Positions 21,601 to 41,773 of a stretch of DNA of 64,000 nucleotides are shown in pieces (position 1 is the stretch's first letter; each line of letters begins with the position of its first letter). The notes below the pieces were generated by a model. That model worked only from the letters and a program-made list of their open reading frames with translations, did not search any database and was not told the DNA's origin. The translations under genes were made by a program, and so were the position numbers. Origin of the DNA: Apus apus (Eukaryota; Chordata; Aves; Apodiformes; Apodidae). The stretch lies in contig NC_067299.1 in NCBI RefSeq assembly GCF_020740795.1, positions 6,494,001-6,558,000 on the forward strand, read 5' to 3'.

Positions 21601-24523
21601 TGAATAAACTTGTCCCTTTTTACTGACATCCTTTATGGCATCAACAGTTTAATGAGCACTGTGAGCTTTTTTCCTTAATTTGCACCCTACATCTTTATTT
21701 TTAGAGATTCCAGACGACTGACTATGGAAACACAGATGCACCAATCCATTTGGTGGTGTTATTTTCTTTGCAACTGCCAGAGAACCATGGAGGAGACTGA
21801 CCAATTAAGTGTTCCCCTGTGAGCAGCAGGAACAAAGTTATCCCTGCAACTGGGTAAGTCTTTCCCACAGTGGGCCCTGTTGGAGCCACAGGCAGCTAGT
21901 AATTAGCACAGTGGCATTAACACCAAATGAAGACATCGGTGAAACAGAGAACAGTTCTTCAGTCTCAGCAAGGCTGGGTGGCAGGGAGTTGCTCAAACAA
22001 AGGTGACCCTGGATACTATTGGAGAGAACTCAATCTACAATATAAACTCTCAGTTCAAACAGGTTAGTAAACTGTAAATTAGAGCAATTCCAGGATTAAA
22101 CGACTTCCGAGTATAAGTTCTCTGCATAATAATTTTGGTTGAGAATATTGGAGCTCTGCCCAAATTCTTTTTCAGAGTTCAGCTTCTCATCTACATCTAG
22201 GCTAATAAAACATCTTTGGTCTTAAACTATGTTGCTGAAGAGCAGAATTTGTATCATGTCTTGAAAGGAAAAGCCTCAGCTATGCAGCTGAATGACTCTT
22301 CAGCCCAGTCACTAGACAAACATGCCTGTCTTGGACACTGGGATTGCTCTCACTATAACAAGGAAGTAAATAGTTCTTTCCATCATGCCTCCCCACAACC
22401 AGGAATTTTGCTTATTTCATAACAGAGTAAATAAAGTTACCTTCATGTTACATTTTCATTCTATTATAAGGCTTGTTATTTTGAAAACCAGATTATGTTT
22501 GTATGGGAAAAAAAACAAACAACAAAAGAATCAAACATCTCATCATGTCCTACAAAGGAATCACTATTGTCAATATATTTAGTCAGGAGGTCTCCTGTCT
22601 CAGGAACCATGTTGCCCCTCTGCACCCTACTAAGAACTGTTTCCAAAATTTAAAATTAACAGATCCTGGTCCTACCATATCAGTTACATCTATCATACCT
22701 TTGGTCTGATGTTCCCATATCTCAGCTGGCACCTCAGCCACGTGGAGCTGCAGACACGTCACGGCTCTACCTTCCAGCTCCTTGGTGCTTTCCCTCTTCA
22801 ACTATCCATAAATTAAATAACAGGTATGTAAGAATTATTTAGAGACATGCAATTATCCTATTTAGTAACTGAACAAAATATTGTGTCTCACACTACAAAA
22901 ACCCTCTGTTGCTTTAGTTGTCTGGGTTGTTGAGGACACTACATTTAGCTACTGTGTTTCCATACACTGCTGAGCTCATTGAGTCTCACAGTCCTCACTA
23001 TGGCACTGAAATCAAGTTCAGTGCATCTCCATGCTACATATTATAAGTACATCTAAGAGAAGTGGAGTACAGCATGGATCATCTGGTTGCTGTTCTTGAT
23101 TAAAAGTAGCACATTAAGGTGTTTACTATCAAACCTGCTTGTCAACTGCCAAGTTTGAAGCTTTCTGAGCTCTACCTTGCATCAAATTATTTTGAAATTT
23201 TCAACCAGAATGGTTGCACTTTCAAAAAATGTCTTCAAGTAGAAAGACAAGTGACTTTCCTCACCTGAAGAACAAAAGCTTACACCTACTGTGTAGAGAC
23301 ACTATTACCTTCATGCTTTATCTGAAATTAAGAAGGATGGCCCCAGCACAACACCTGAGTATCTTCTGATACACCTGTCAGGAAAGGATTTGAAGAGAAA
23401 GAAGTGGGGTAGAGAGACAAGAGAGAACAGAATCAAGGATTATGTAGAAGAACAACACAAGTTGAAGGTGTATAAGGTGATGTGAAAGATGTAGGACTAG
23501 AGAGAGGAACAACAGTGGCAGCGGGAGAGGAAAGCATAAGAGAGGGCAGGAATTCTTGAAGAGGAGAGCTGAGGGTTAGCAGAGGCAAAAGAAGTTTCCT
23601 GACAATACTTCATGGCATAACTGTTCACTTCCAGCCCCCATTTCTTTTCTAGTGCTTGACTGCTTTGAGCTGGGATTTTCTTTTTGTTTCTCTCACGGCT
23701 GAAACCCGTCTTAGCACTCGAGTTCTGTTTTGACAAGTGAGGAAGCTCAACAACTCGCCAACAGCAAAAATAAATCCAACCCCCAAACACTCCGGGCGTC
23801 GGCAGCGCACCGCAGCATGCACTGCCACCTGGGGACAGAGAGCTCCAAGTACAGCTGAAAGCAAAGGTCATGGCTCACGAGGAAACTCTTCTACCCCGAA
23901 ATTAATTTTATTAAAAGACAGCTAGCATTTCCAGTGAGTGTTCCATGACGAAAATCTATGAGGGCACTGAAAAGGCTGTGGTTTTAATAAGGACATGGAC
24001 TCCCATTTCTGAAGGACGTTTATTATATGTTGCAAAACAGTTGTAAATGCCTCTGTATTTGTACAGCACTGCATGTTTCTGTGATCATGCCATTCAGTGC
24101 ACAAACCCCACCTGAATATTGTCCCTTTTCATGCAAGTTTAGAGATTAGGATGACAGGCACCTATCTTGAAATAAGAAAAGACAACCATGAGTTTCCATA
24201 GCATGGACAGGCAAGTGGAAAATACTGTGCTTCAAGTTTCAGGTGGGCTTGAAGTTCTTGTGGCTGTGCTCTCCACTCAGTAGCCCATGCTTTTGTGTCT
24301 GCTACTAAGTTAAAACCAGATCTGTGCTCATACCTCTGCTTCACCCTGAAAGCATTTATGGTCCTGTCAGAGGATGATCTGAGCATCTCTCAGGCTCCCA
24401 GCATAAACATTTATGCTCAGATACCAGTTAAGTTCTTTTAGCTGAGACAGTGGAATTCATCAGATATGAATGACAGAGAGAGCACTAGTTATTATTTGTT
24501 ACTAATTTGCACTGCACTACATT
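18661..24523. other. Intergenic flank downstream of LYRM9
   Basis: No gene or transposon recognised by eye. A small patch of elevated CpG (about 23,690-23,880) stands out against an otherwise CpG-poor, AT-rich background. It contains several CG dinucleotides and an ORF shadow but no conserved peptide. Confidence 0.4.
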
Positions 24524-24529
24524 TTTATT
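24524..24529 (-). terminator. LYRM9: Candidate LYRM9 polyadenylation signal
   Basis: AATAAA on the minus strand, about 300 bases after the LYRM9 stop codon. This is a possible 3' end, but other AATAAA hexamers occur further on (for example near 23,907) and no cDNA is available, so the true site is open. Confidence 0.35.
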
Positions 24530-24827
24530 CACAGTAAGTTTTCCTGAGAAGCTCTCTGTGTTACTCAAAACTTAGATGAGTTTCAGCTTTAAGTTTGTGG
24601 TTATACAACCTATTACTTTGAACCTAGACTGTGCCTTTTAATTTACAGACTCAAATAGCTTCAGAAATAGTAATTTAGCTTCATGACATCCCACTGAGAT
24701 AAAAATTATTGCATTCTATATTATCTAAGAGAAAACTCCAGGCAATAACTATAATATAGTAGTGGGCTTGACTGCAAGTCCTCTAAGGATGTTTACCAAT
24801 GACATTCTTCTCTTCATCATTCCTCTT

Positions 24828-24845
24828 CTACTTCTGTTTTCTATA
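24828..24845 (-). CDS. LYRM9: LYRM9 terminal coding exon (five codons and stop)
   Basis: Only 18 coding bases: TAT AGA AAA CAG AAG TAG, giving YRKQK and a stop. The acceptor is exceptionally good, a long T-rich tract (ctttttctatttttag) directly before TAT. The phase is 0, as the exon 2 donor requires. The human protein ends YKKQN after the same Asn-Lys, so sequence and length agree and the total becomes 78 residues as in human LYRM9. The exon continues as 3' UTR to the left. It is too short for gene finders and was located by matching phase, acceptor and peptide. Confidence 0.88.
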   Translation of the reverse strand, partial: YRKQK

Positions 24846-30986
<6,141 letters not shown>

Positions 30987-31130
30987 AATCATAGAATGGT
31001 TTGGGTTGGAAGGGACCTTTGAAGATCATCCAGTCCAAGCCCCTTGTCATCAACAGGGACATCTTTCAATAGAACAGGTTGCTCAAACACCATCCAACCT
31101 GATTGGACTTTGAACACTTCCAATGATGGG
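30987..31130 (-). mobile_element. CR1 LINE 3' end fragment
   Basis: It starts aatcatagaatggtttgggt then tggaagggacctttgaagat, the CR1 terminus in reverse, and fades after ccaatgatggggca. A short, 5'-truncated copy. Confidence 0.88.
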
Positions 31131-34100
31131 GCAAAAATAAGTAATATATCATCAAATAACATCTAAGAGTTTGTTTCAGACTGGCTCTCAGGATATGTAG
31201 ATGTTACCAGTGGTATCTCTGTCTACCTATCATGCCACCCACTCTTAAGTTCTAGGTTACTGGGGCACTGCATGAGCCTAACTCAGTGACTAGATCCTGC
31301 AAACAGGTAAAGCTAAACTCTGCACTTGTGCACCCCATGACACTGGAGAATTTGCATAATTACTGCTGTACTTTGCCTCTTTCTTAGCATAACAAGGACA
31401 ATGAAGCATAGTAAGGATCTGCACTATTGCCTTTTGTTCTGAAAACATCCCCCCTTGAATCCTACAAACGTTGCCATTTTTATCTGCCAAGAAAACACCC
31501 TCGACCTCAAAAAATCTGGCCATAATCCTGACAAATAATGTAAATCTCCTTCTGATAACTTAAATATCATGCATAGCACAACAAACAAACTATCTAAACC
31601 AAGAACTGTTGAGTCAGAAATAAAATAATCCACTAATTGTGCTTTTCTGGAATGGATGACTGTATAATGTCCTAATCAGAAGGCTGAAATCACATTTGCA
31701 TTTAGATAAAGCCCTGTTTAAAAAGAGTCAAGTATAAAAGGAGACACTGAGACTATTGTGGCATTTCTCTGCATTGCATAATCATTTAAATTCCTGATAA
31801 TGATATTCAGATAGTGAAGCAAGGGCTGACCAAAGCCAATTAATCTTGCACTCTGCATTAGCAAGCTTGTCAATTGACCCAGTGTACAGCTGAACCCATG
31901 ATGATACTGATAGGACACTGTCACTGCTCTCAGATGAGGTTTTTTATGCTCCTGTGACTGTTTTTCAAGCAAATCTCTACGGTTCAACAGTTAGAATCTC
32001 AGTCCCTCTGGCCTAGTTAAATGGCCACCAAAGCTGAAATTCAGAGACTGGAAGTGTTAATTAAAGAACTGCAAGGGTTACCTGAGCTGTTGCTGTTTAC
32101 AGGTTGGCTCCCCCATCCCTTTCTTCCCCCCGTACACAGCCTGGAGATGTGTTTTCTTATCCTAGTCAAACCTGATGATCTTTAAGGTATTGATTTTACA
32201 GCATCCTAGCAAAGTAGCACAGCAGCCTTGTGCCCATTTTTAACACTGGGGAACCAAGACAGGCTTAGATTTCACTCACTTTATTTAGCCAACTAACTGA
32301 TATAAAACTAGCCTGGAACACTGCCTCACCAGCTCACCACAGTCAGGTGAGACACAACAGGGCAACAATGATCCAAAGGTGTGGAATACCAACCACTGAG
32401 CAGCATTTAGCACAAGGGAGCTGGGTTCCCACAGACTGTCTCAGCATTCTGACCTCTGAATAATAAACTTATCTTTACACCACAGGACCCTCTGCTGGGG
32501 AAAGCGTTGCCATTGACCACTGCCATCCTGCACAGAGCCAAGTACACAAACCAGGAGCTGGAGGGAAAAGAAACTAGAAACAGAGAGATAGTAAAAATAG
32601 TGAGATAGAACCATTTGATACTCTTTTTTTTTTTACTGTTCACTCTGTGTCACCTAGGATACCTGTGGGATCCAAAACTTGGTACCAGTGACTGCAGCTG
32701 GCTCCAGGCTCTTGTTCCAGATTGCCTGTTATGAGTTCATCACACTGCATGTTCAAGAGCAAATGCCTCATAAAAACCAAAAAACAACCCAAAACCAAAC
32801 CCCATACCATATCCCTGGGTCTCAGTAGCCTGTGCTTAGACTAAATCATAGACATCACTGAGAAGTAGTAAGCAAACAAACTGAAAAAAATTAATAGAAG
32901 AAAAACAAATGCAAATTATCTATTGAGTAGCATTAGTCTAGTTTTAATTAGGAAGATGTTTAAGAATATTCCCAGCAGTATTAGTTCTCATAACATAGCA
33001 GTGAAACAGGCTGTATTTCAAACCTATGCATGATTTTAGGTATCTTGGGAATTCACTGTTGAATTTGGAACATCTTACACAGTTATCTAAGGTGCCAAAA
33101 TTATTTGTCCTCCTTGAAGTGTCTAATAACAGACCCTGCAAGAAAAAAAATTCACTAGTCAACTTAGTATTAAAAATTCCTTGCCAAGTTCTGTAACCTG
33201 AGTCATTATGCCTTCACTAAATCTGCTTCTATTATGATTACAGATTTCAAAAGTGGTATTTGTGCAAAATGAGATGGTAAGATTTTCTACATGGGAAACT
33301 AATAATCAAACTGCCAAAATAAGAACCAAACTGGAAGCCTCTTGAAACCCCTTTAATCACAAATCATCTCGGTTCATGTTTTGACATGAGTCCAGGAAGA
33401 CACCCAAGTGGGCTGCTGCTGCTGCTGCTCAGGATTCCTACTGTCTTTTGTGTTTGGCTACACCAGTCCTCCCAGGTTGCAGAGGTTCCCAGCTGGTAAA
33501 TACAGGAAAAGCCTATGACTCCAGGCTCTGAGTTCTTAAATACACTTACACCTCATTGCAGCAGAGTGGCAGACCTTACCAGTTCCAGGGAACTAACTAA
33601 CTGCCTTCTCTGGTTACTACACTGTAGTGTCATTTCTTTATTCCCCAGTAGGTCACAGGAGAGTGACTGTGTTCAAGGCCAGCTCTGCAGGCTCTGCTGC
33701 CCTAGGCAAACCAGCAAACGTCCTTCTCTCCCAAGTCACATTCACTCAGAGAGCTACTGAATGTTCTGCAGCCCTGGGCAATAGTCTGCCCTGTAGAGAT
33801 GCCCCTCCTCGTGTCTGGGTGAGCATGTACAAAGCTGAAGTCACTTTCTCATAAACACATCTCTCCAGCACACTGGGCTTTTATTAAGATCTGCTGGTTT
33901 GATGTGATCACTTCTGACGAGCTGTGGCCTGTCATTGTTGTGGATTCTGTCCTTTCTAAATATGATCTGTAAAGCCCTATTGCACGAAGGATGATATCCA
34001 GTCTTGTTCTGCTCACTTCTATTGCTGTTCTTCTGTTTTATGCTTTGCTTGATGCATGGGGCAGAGAAGCAGTGTCAAATGACAGTGCAAGAGCAGCACA

Positions 34101-37100
34101 TTTTGGGGGCAGAGCCCTGCAGTGTGAAGTCAGCTTTACACAGCACTAGCAGAGCATGCAGGGGTTTAAGAACTGGCTACATGACAGATCTCCAAGACCT
34201 CTTTGCTGACAAGGAATCCCCATTGGCTGGACTCCCTTCACGCAGTTCTGTAGCCCCAGTATTAGGCCAAATGCTATTCAGAACTATCAGCAGTTGCCTC
34301 CCTGCAAATACAAAATGATAATTGCTAAAATTTGACAAAGATGTACACAATGACAATGTGGCAATCTGAGAAAATGTGCTAAACTTCTGGATGAGCTGGG
34401 TCCCAGGCTGTGCTTCAATACACCTGATACAAACAACTCCAAGTGCAAGTTATACCCACACAACAGGGAACCATAACCCTGAAAGAAAAGTTCTACAAAA
34501 AGAACTAGACAGTTGTACTGATCAGCTCCTTGTGAGCTGCTGTGCAAAAAAATAAATTATAATGATCCCTGAATGTATAAACAAGGAAACTATGAATCAA
34601 AGGAAAAAAAGTAACTTTCAGAGGGAAAACTGGAATAGAGCTCCATTTTATTTTTTATATCCACATAAAAAAAAAAAAAAATATATATGAATAGGCTGCC
34701 ACTATCCTAGCAATTCTCCAGACCTCAACCAGCTACTGCAAGTCCATTGTAAAGGACAAAAGGGAAAGAGCTTCACACAGTTGAACTGCCCTGGCAAGCA
34801 GCATGCAGCCTGGGAGCTGTAAGGCACAGATGTGCTGGTCCAGCATGAGCTGCCTGACTTCATGCAGTTTCCTGGGTCAGATTTTAATACCACATCAGAC
34901 AGAGTCAAACTGTATCATCTAGTTGTCCTTCTGGTCTCAAACCCTGAAAATTTAAGGTGCTGAACAAAGAGATCTGAGCACACCTGGTAGCCTAGCATGC
35001 TCAGCACAAGAGATCCGTATTTTCAGGCCCCGAGAAACACGAGTTCTCTTGCAGATCAAGTGTAGATGATATTGTTTCTTGGCACTCACTTTATGATCCC
35101 TTTACTGCTGATACAGTGTAAAGTAATTTTAATGCAACGGGAAATCAGATCTATAATACATTTTTTCTTAGGGTATGACTAAAAGCTTAGAAGACCTGTA
35201 TGGTAAAAGAAAACTGAATACAGACATAAATCAACATGTCTATAAAAAGGTACAAAAGCCCTGGGGCTGGGCCATAAAAAGACAAATTCTTGTCATGATG
35301 AAGACCACTTCTATAAATTAATCAAAGCCACAAGGCAAATGTTTTACCTCACAGTCTTGTTTGGTACCACAAAGCAGAGACCTGCAGTACATCAAACACA
35401 AGCAAGCAAAACATTCAGGCTTTTGCAATCTAACACCAGTGAGGAAACACGTTGCCCACACTGAGGCCAGATTACCCTGTTCTGGATAATTAATAAGCAT
35501 GCTCAGACTAGTTAGAGTAATATTCTTTGGAGCATGCTCACTAAATGTCAAGTTCAGGCAGCAAAGGGAGGAGATGAATCTCCCTGGTTTAGGTGCAACT
35601 CAAACTTTTCTGCTTACTCTTCTCTCCTGACAATGACTTCTCCTGGCTTAAAGAAAATTCTGAAAGGCAGAGTCTCAAGGGAAACTGCTCAGTTCACCTG
35701 CTGCTAACATAAATTTGTTCTCAGTGGCCAAATCTGTAAGTATTTACCTTTGAGATCACACCTGAATATGAACTGAGTTGTATCTTGATGCCATGAGATT
35801 TAAAGCAAAACTGCCTGTTCATTCCTTCCTTGTAAAGATTGTATTTTGAAGTCTTCTTGTGCTTAGTTGCAGATTAGCAATCCTGGTTCTTCCTACTACT
35901 TCATTATAGTTAGTAAACAACTTTCAGGCTGCACTTATACCCCCTTCTAATACTTTTCAAATCTTCAGATTTTTTTTACAAGCTTCCAATTGGGCACAAT
36001 ACAAGCTACCACAAATTCTGTTAAAGCACTGATACCCAGGTGGCCGCACAAGCTATAAAAGTTCTTTGGAAGGGTGCAAACATGCTGGCTTTGATGAATG
36101 AAAACATGAATTGTATGAACGGATCATATAAGCATGAGAAGAATACAAAGGGCTTAAGTTTTTGTCATGATTCCTAACTTGACTCAGGAAGGACAAACTG
36201 GTTCAAGTTTCTTTTACCTTTGTGTTTTAAGATAGGTCCATTTTGCTTGTGCATTCCAAATTTATTGGAAAAAAGAGGGTAAAAGCACATAATTCAAGCA
36301 GCTATCACTTAGTGCAGAAAGGGCTCTGCTTAAGAAAGAAAAAGTACAAGAGTTGAATGGGAAAGTCATGGAAAGGTAAGAGTCAGAATTTTAAAAAGCA
36401 AGAGAAGTCACTGTGACCCAACACTATTGACTAAAGATTAATAAAAAACCGCTGCTTGTTTTTTTTGAGCCAAGAATTCCCAACATACACCTCATAACAT
36501 TCCTTTAGTGCAAATATCATATGCAGCCTACAAGGAAACAAAACCCACAGTATAGCAGGGCTTTCCAGTGTGACCTCTCATCCTACCAATCTACCACAGC
36601 ACGTCCTTTCCAGTCCTGACCACACACACATAATCCCTAGACTAATGACAGTGGCACTTGTACAATTCTCTGGGATCTGCAGTTCATCCTGTAATCATCC
36701 TTCCCAATGTACATTATCCTTTACAGCAGCATCAAGAACAACTTGCTGCCTCATTATTTCAAATCCACACCTGCTGAGATTTCGCATCTTCCGATTCTTT
36801 GCTCTCAATCCAAGTAATAATCTGAGCCAAAACCTTCCCTGCCATAAACCCTGTCTGTGGTGGAATGATACCATGGATGAATTTGGCCCATCACATCTTG
36901 CTCAAGATACATTAAGAAGTGCTTAGAGCAGCAGTATTAGAGAACATTTAAGTGCAGGAGTCTTTAGCCTCTTAAGAGGGATTTTAACTTGTACAGTTCA
37001 CTAATCAGGGATTGTTACCATACCAACAGCTAATCATGTGGGCAGATGCCACCATAGCTTCTGAGGTCTTAAAGCCATATCTCTAATTTTCCCCACAACT

Positions 37101-38198
37101 TGACTGTCACTCTCCATGGCTTAGCTCAAAGAGAATCTCCTTCATAAGACAAAAAAACAGAAAAGTCTGGCTAGCAACAACCTTATGGCAAAGAAAGAGG
37201 TCCCAGTCCAGCAAGTGTTTTTTGAGAAAGGTCTCTTATCCCTGAAAATCCTCCACTGGCTGCAGCAGGATGTCACAAGGGAGAGCTCTTCACAAAGCCA
37301 GCTGCAGGATGAGATTTGTATATTCTCCTTGCTTTGGATGGTGAAAGAGCTCTATGCACCACCACCCCCTTCCTGCAGGGACCCTCGTCCTCCACGGGTT
37401 ATAAGATACTGTTCTTTTTAAAAGTTATGAAGATATTCTTCTGAGATTAAAAGTGTTGAAGGAACTCCATCACTCAGGAAATCAGTACCTGGCTCCAGAA
37501 AGGGCTACTTAAAAATTTATTCCAGTGCTTCATTATTTGACCTTATTAAAAGAAGGAAGTAATTAAAACTGCATCTGAGCAGTGATGGCAGATGTTACTT
37601 AGTGTCATGAATTAAAGTTGCAGCTGTACCCACTGCTTGAGCCCAGGACTAAATGTTTTTCTCCCTACATTAGCTCAGTCCTTGTTGTTTCTCTCCTATT
37701 CTGATTTAGCACAGGCTTCCAAAGGGAAAACAGAAGCTTTATGCTGAAAGAAAACACTTTTGTAATTCTAAATAGTTTTGCAAACTCTACCTATAGATCA
37801 GACTCCTAACAATACCAACAGGCCAGCCCAGCTCCACTGACCTTAACAGACCTGCAGTCATTTATAGTACAGGATCTGTCCCCCCAGGAGCATCATTCTC
37901 CCTGCAGAGCTAAAAGGGCACCTGTGCAGCCCAGCACAACTCATGTGGAAGAAAGCTGCTTATCACCTATTCTCATGGCAAAGTCATGGACATGCTTTAC
38001 ATGGGAATAGAAAGCAAATGCTGAGAACTTGTATCTTAGTAACACAGCTTCCCTCCTCCTCCATCACCACTGAGATTTAAATTACCATCAGTTATAGTAG
38101 TAAGATGAAAAAAAATATATATAGAAAAAATCTTACAAATCTAGGAACTGCAGAGGTATCTCCAATTTAAAGCTACTGTTGCATTTTGCTTACACTTC
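31131..38198. other. Gene-free stretch
   Basis: No conserved coding exon was recognised. A short GCT/TGC run lies at about 33,414-33,430, and a poly-A run followed by (AT)n at about 34,667-34,688. Open frames such as 34,004-34,318 and 36,570-36,926 lack similarity and splice logic. Confidence 0.4.
34667..34688. repeat. Poly-A and AT simple repeat
   Basis: A run of about 15 A followed by four AT units, with no detectable retroelement body immediately upstream. Confidence 0.75.
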
Positions 38199-38355
38199 TA
38201 GGGAGGTTGTGGCTGCCCCATCCCTGGCAGTGTTGAAGGGCAGGATGGATGGGGCTTGGAGCAACCTGGGCTGGTGGGAGGTGTCCCTGCCCATGCAGGG
38301 GGGTTGGAACTGGATCATCTTTAAGGTCCCTTCCAATCCAAACCATTCTATGATA
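38199..38355 (+). mobile_element. CR1 LINE 3' end fragment
   Basis: It enters at gggaggttgtggctgcccca, continues atccctggcagtgttgaagg and gatggggcttggagcaacct, and ends ccaaaccattctatgatac, the forward CR1 terminus. It is closely related to the copies at 6.5, 9.6 and 11.5 kb but shorter. Confidence 0.9.
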
Positions 38356-41300
38356 CAATTAGTAACACTGCATTACACAGTGTTACACACTATATTATTA
38401 GCAATATTATATTGCACCTTTTCTGAACAAAAGGTAATCTTATTTCTTCCCAATCCTATACCAACAGAACCCAAGATCAGGCTCCCTTTCACTTCGTTCT
38501 AGAATCCTCTAAGCAGTTTTCAAGCAAGATGGGATTTTATCCATCTTCTGCATTCTGTCCCAGAAAATTCATCCACTGTTAAACAATCCTCACCATATAC
38601 AGAGCTCACAGAACTCAAATACAAATGCACACCAAATATCTTCAGCTCTAGTTTCCCCAAAAAGACACACTGAAAGAAACTAAACAATCTTCACATGACA
38701 AAACAATAGCAGAACCTAAAATAGATCCTGCATATCCTGTTAGACAGGTAAATAATTTACAACTGGGACATGATTTCTTCAAATTTTCACTTCCTCCCCT
38801 GCCTTTTGGATATTTTTTTCATTGAGCCAGAATAATATACCAGAAACCACTCTACAGAACCCTACAGGCCATTTGTTTTCAGAGGAATAGAGCTTCCTTT
38901 AATTGATCAAATGCAACATAACTCTATTGAGTGACTAATATATAGCTCTGGCTGAGATGAAGCTAGGGGAAAAAACATTTATATTTTATTGTCTATAGAG
39001 TTGAGTTCAGGCCAAAAGTCTTGATCTGAGTGTCCAGCTGATAGTTCTGGCTACAATAGATTAAAACAAACATACTGCACTTTGCATAAAGAAAGCTGGA
39101 TCTCACTTTTGGCCCTTGATGCTGAAGGTAAAATCTTGCTTTTACCCCTGGCAAAGGCAGAGCTCTTAGCACCCCAGTGCAGAGATCCAATACATTACAC
39201 ACTGACACCAGGGATTCAATTACCCTGTTGTACTATGCCTGGACCACAGGTGCACAAGCAGAAAGAGCCAATCCTCTTGGATCTCTAAGAGGGAAAGTAT
39301 CTGAGAAAAGAAACTGTGCTCCAGAAAATTACATGGCTTGTGCAAAGCCAGATGAGTCAATAGCAGATCTGGGAACAGAAGCTGTATCTTCTGATCCTCA
39401 AACCACCACCTTATACAAAGAATTGTGCTGTTTGCTGCCTTACACTGTGATTCACAATAGCATCCCTAATTCCAAAAGCTATCTTCTGACTCTTTGGAAC
39501 CTATGTCTTAATTCTTTTTTATGTCTGTCAGCTAAACTAGGTTCAATATCCTCTCTACGTCTGAATTTTTAAAGTTATTATTCAATCTTTCTGAATGGCT
39601 CTGGGGTGATTAAAATATTTCCTTTATCCTTAAGTATTTGCATGTTGATACAGAATGCCACAATATTATTTTCCCTTAGCAGCAGACAGCACATTTAACA
39701 ACACCTGTCTGAATGACTGAATGTGGCAGGACAGCTCTTCTAACTGGCAAAAGCCCTTGATGGAAATGGAGCTGCCTTAGGTTTTCATCCATGATTCAGA
39801 TTTGTTTACATTTTGTGAAACCTCAGGAAAAGGAAGAATAAAAGCTTTAGTTCAATTGAAGTCATGTTGTTAACCTCCAGTGCTAATAATTAACTAAATT
39901 ATGCTGAATTAATTTGATGTAATTATTGGTGATGGCACAAAGAGTGGCCTAGAGAAAGTTTGAGAGACAGGAGGAACAGAAGTCTTAACAATACAAAATA
40001 CCCCATAAATAGCATCTTTTTTATTATTATTTTTTTTTTGCCAGAGTCAAAGACACAAAATGAGTTCATTACAATCATCTGGCTTCACTCGACCCTCCAA
40101 ATTACCCCAATACCCAGACAAATAGCTGTGAAATCCAGCAAGTGAACTAGAATTAAAATATGCCTTGACGAATTTGACACAGCACTCGGCACCAAGTGTC
40201 TTTCCCATCCTATTATCTAAACAATACAGATTTAATCATATATTTAAGAAAGCCACGATGCTTTTCCTTTAACTGAAGACATTAATTAAGAACATTTTCT
40301 AGTTGTAGTGTTGTCAGTTGGGTGTTTCTGATGAACAAAACGGAGAATGCTTACGGTATCTTCTCATTTGATCTGCAGTTTTTATCTAGAGTTTTCAGAC
40401 TTATTCAGTTCAAAACCAACAAACCCAATTATAAAACCAAACATCTGTCTTTCTCCTTCCCAATTTATTATTTCTGTGATTTGCTTTGAAAAAGTATAAC
40501 AGAAATGCATTCTTTGCCATGAAAATACATGTATTTTACTCAGGCCTTTTTAAATTCTCATGTACTAAACAAGTGATCAGATGAAAAAATCAGATGTGAT
40601 TCTCTTAAGTCTTGGGAAGCAGATTAAACTGAAAATTAAAAATATGAAATTCTATGCAAATAAATGTTTTAAGTACCTCTACAGGAATCCCCCACCACCT
40701 CCCTCCACTCCTGGAGGAAGCACACCTAGTCTCTATGACACTTCCATTTACAGCCTAGTCAGATGCCACAGACAAGGGATGCATTTACCAAACAAAAATA
40801 ACAAAAGGCAGAACACCAAATACTGCAGCCAAACCAAAGTCACAAACCTTTTACTACAGCTAGAAGCTGTCAGCAAGTGGCCTGTCTTCCCATTTGTGGA
40901 CTGGGGACTGCAGACTCCCACCCACCACAGCTGTGTATAAACCCTGAGGAAAGTCCTTCACTCCCTTGTTTCCACCAGGCTTCGTTGTGTTTATGGATTT
41001 AGAACCCTGGGTTATTTTTCTGTTGTAAAGAATTTAAAAATCAAGAGTTCAAATTCCAGCATTACTACATTTAATATTTTACAGTCCTGGAGGACTGGTA
41101 ACATCTAACCATGAAGTTACACCATCTGGGTGCCTTTGCCTGTTCAGCTTGAGCCTGAAATACTCCTTGACTTACATTTGTCCTAATGCTGTAAATATAC
41201 AAGCTTCTGCTGCATTTTTATTATCCTCGGTGACAAGAATAAAAATATTACCTCTAACATCACCAATGACATCTGAGGAGAGAATCCTAATGCTCAGCTG

Positions 41301-41773
41301 TAAGAAATTAACAGTATTTTTCTAATTTGCTAAGTAGGTGCTGCAAGCACCCCCACAGCTTCCACCCACACCCAAGAGTTCTGATGATGCTCCAACACAG
41401 CTGATCTATCAGAGCTCAGTTTAATTGCCAGCACGCTCTGATCAGACTCACCATTTCCAAGCAAGTTATATTACCTATATAATTTATGCATTTGATTTCA
41501 ATAGATCCTTCACACCCAGTTCTCAGAGGGCAAAAAGTGTTTTCCACGGGGAAGCTGCTAACATTTTCAAAAGAACCAAATTGACTTTCCCCAAGATCAA
41601 TTTATGTAAAATATTATTTGTGAAGAGACACGACAACTTAAAAATAAACTTAGTTTGATGGCTTGTTTGAAGTCTCCTGGTAGTTGAAAGAAATAATCTG
41701 AAATAGTGTATAAATTAATGTCCAACATAAGAATCTGGAATAGTGGTATCATATCTGTATTGGAACTCGATTT
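38356..41773. other. Gene-free stretch with a MIR-like remnant
   Basis: No gene was recognised. A probable ancient SINE lies at about 39,295-39,425. The rest is AT-rich single-copy DNA by eye. Confidence 0.4.
39295..39425 (+). mobile_element. Ancient MIR/CORE-SINE-like remnant
   Basis: The order of words follows the MIR consensus: gaaactgtgctccagaaaat, tacatggcttgtgcaaagcc, then gcagatctgggaacagaagc, and tcttctgatcctcaaaccac near the end with ttatac. These parallel the MIR path of GAAACTGAGG, TGACTTGCCCAAGG, GCAGAGCTGGGATT and TCTTCTGACTCC. The match is by eye and diverged. Confidence 0.5.
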
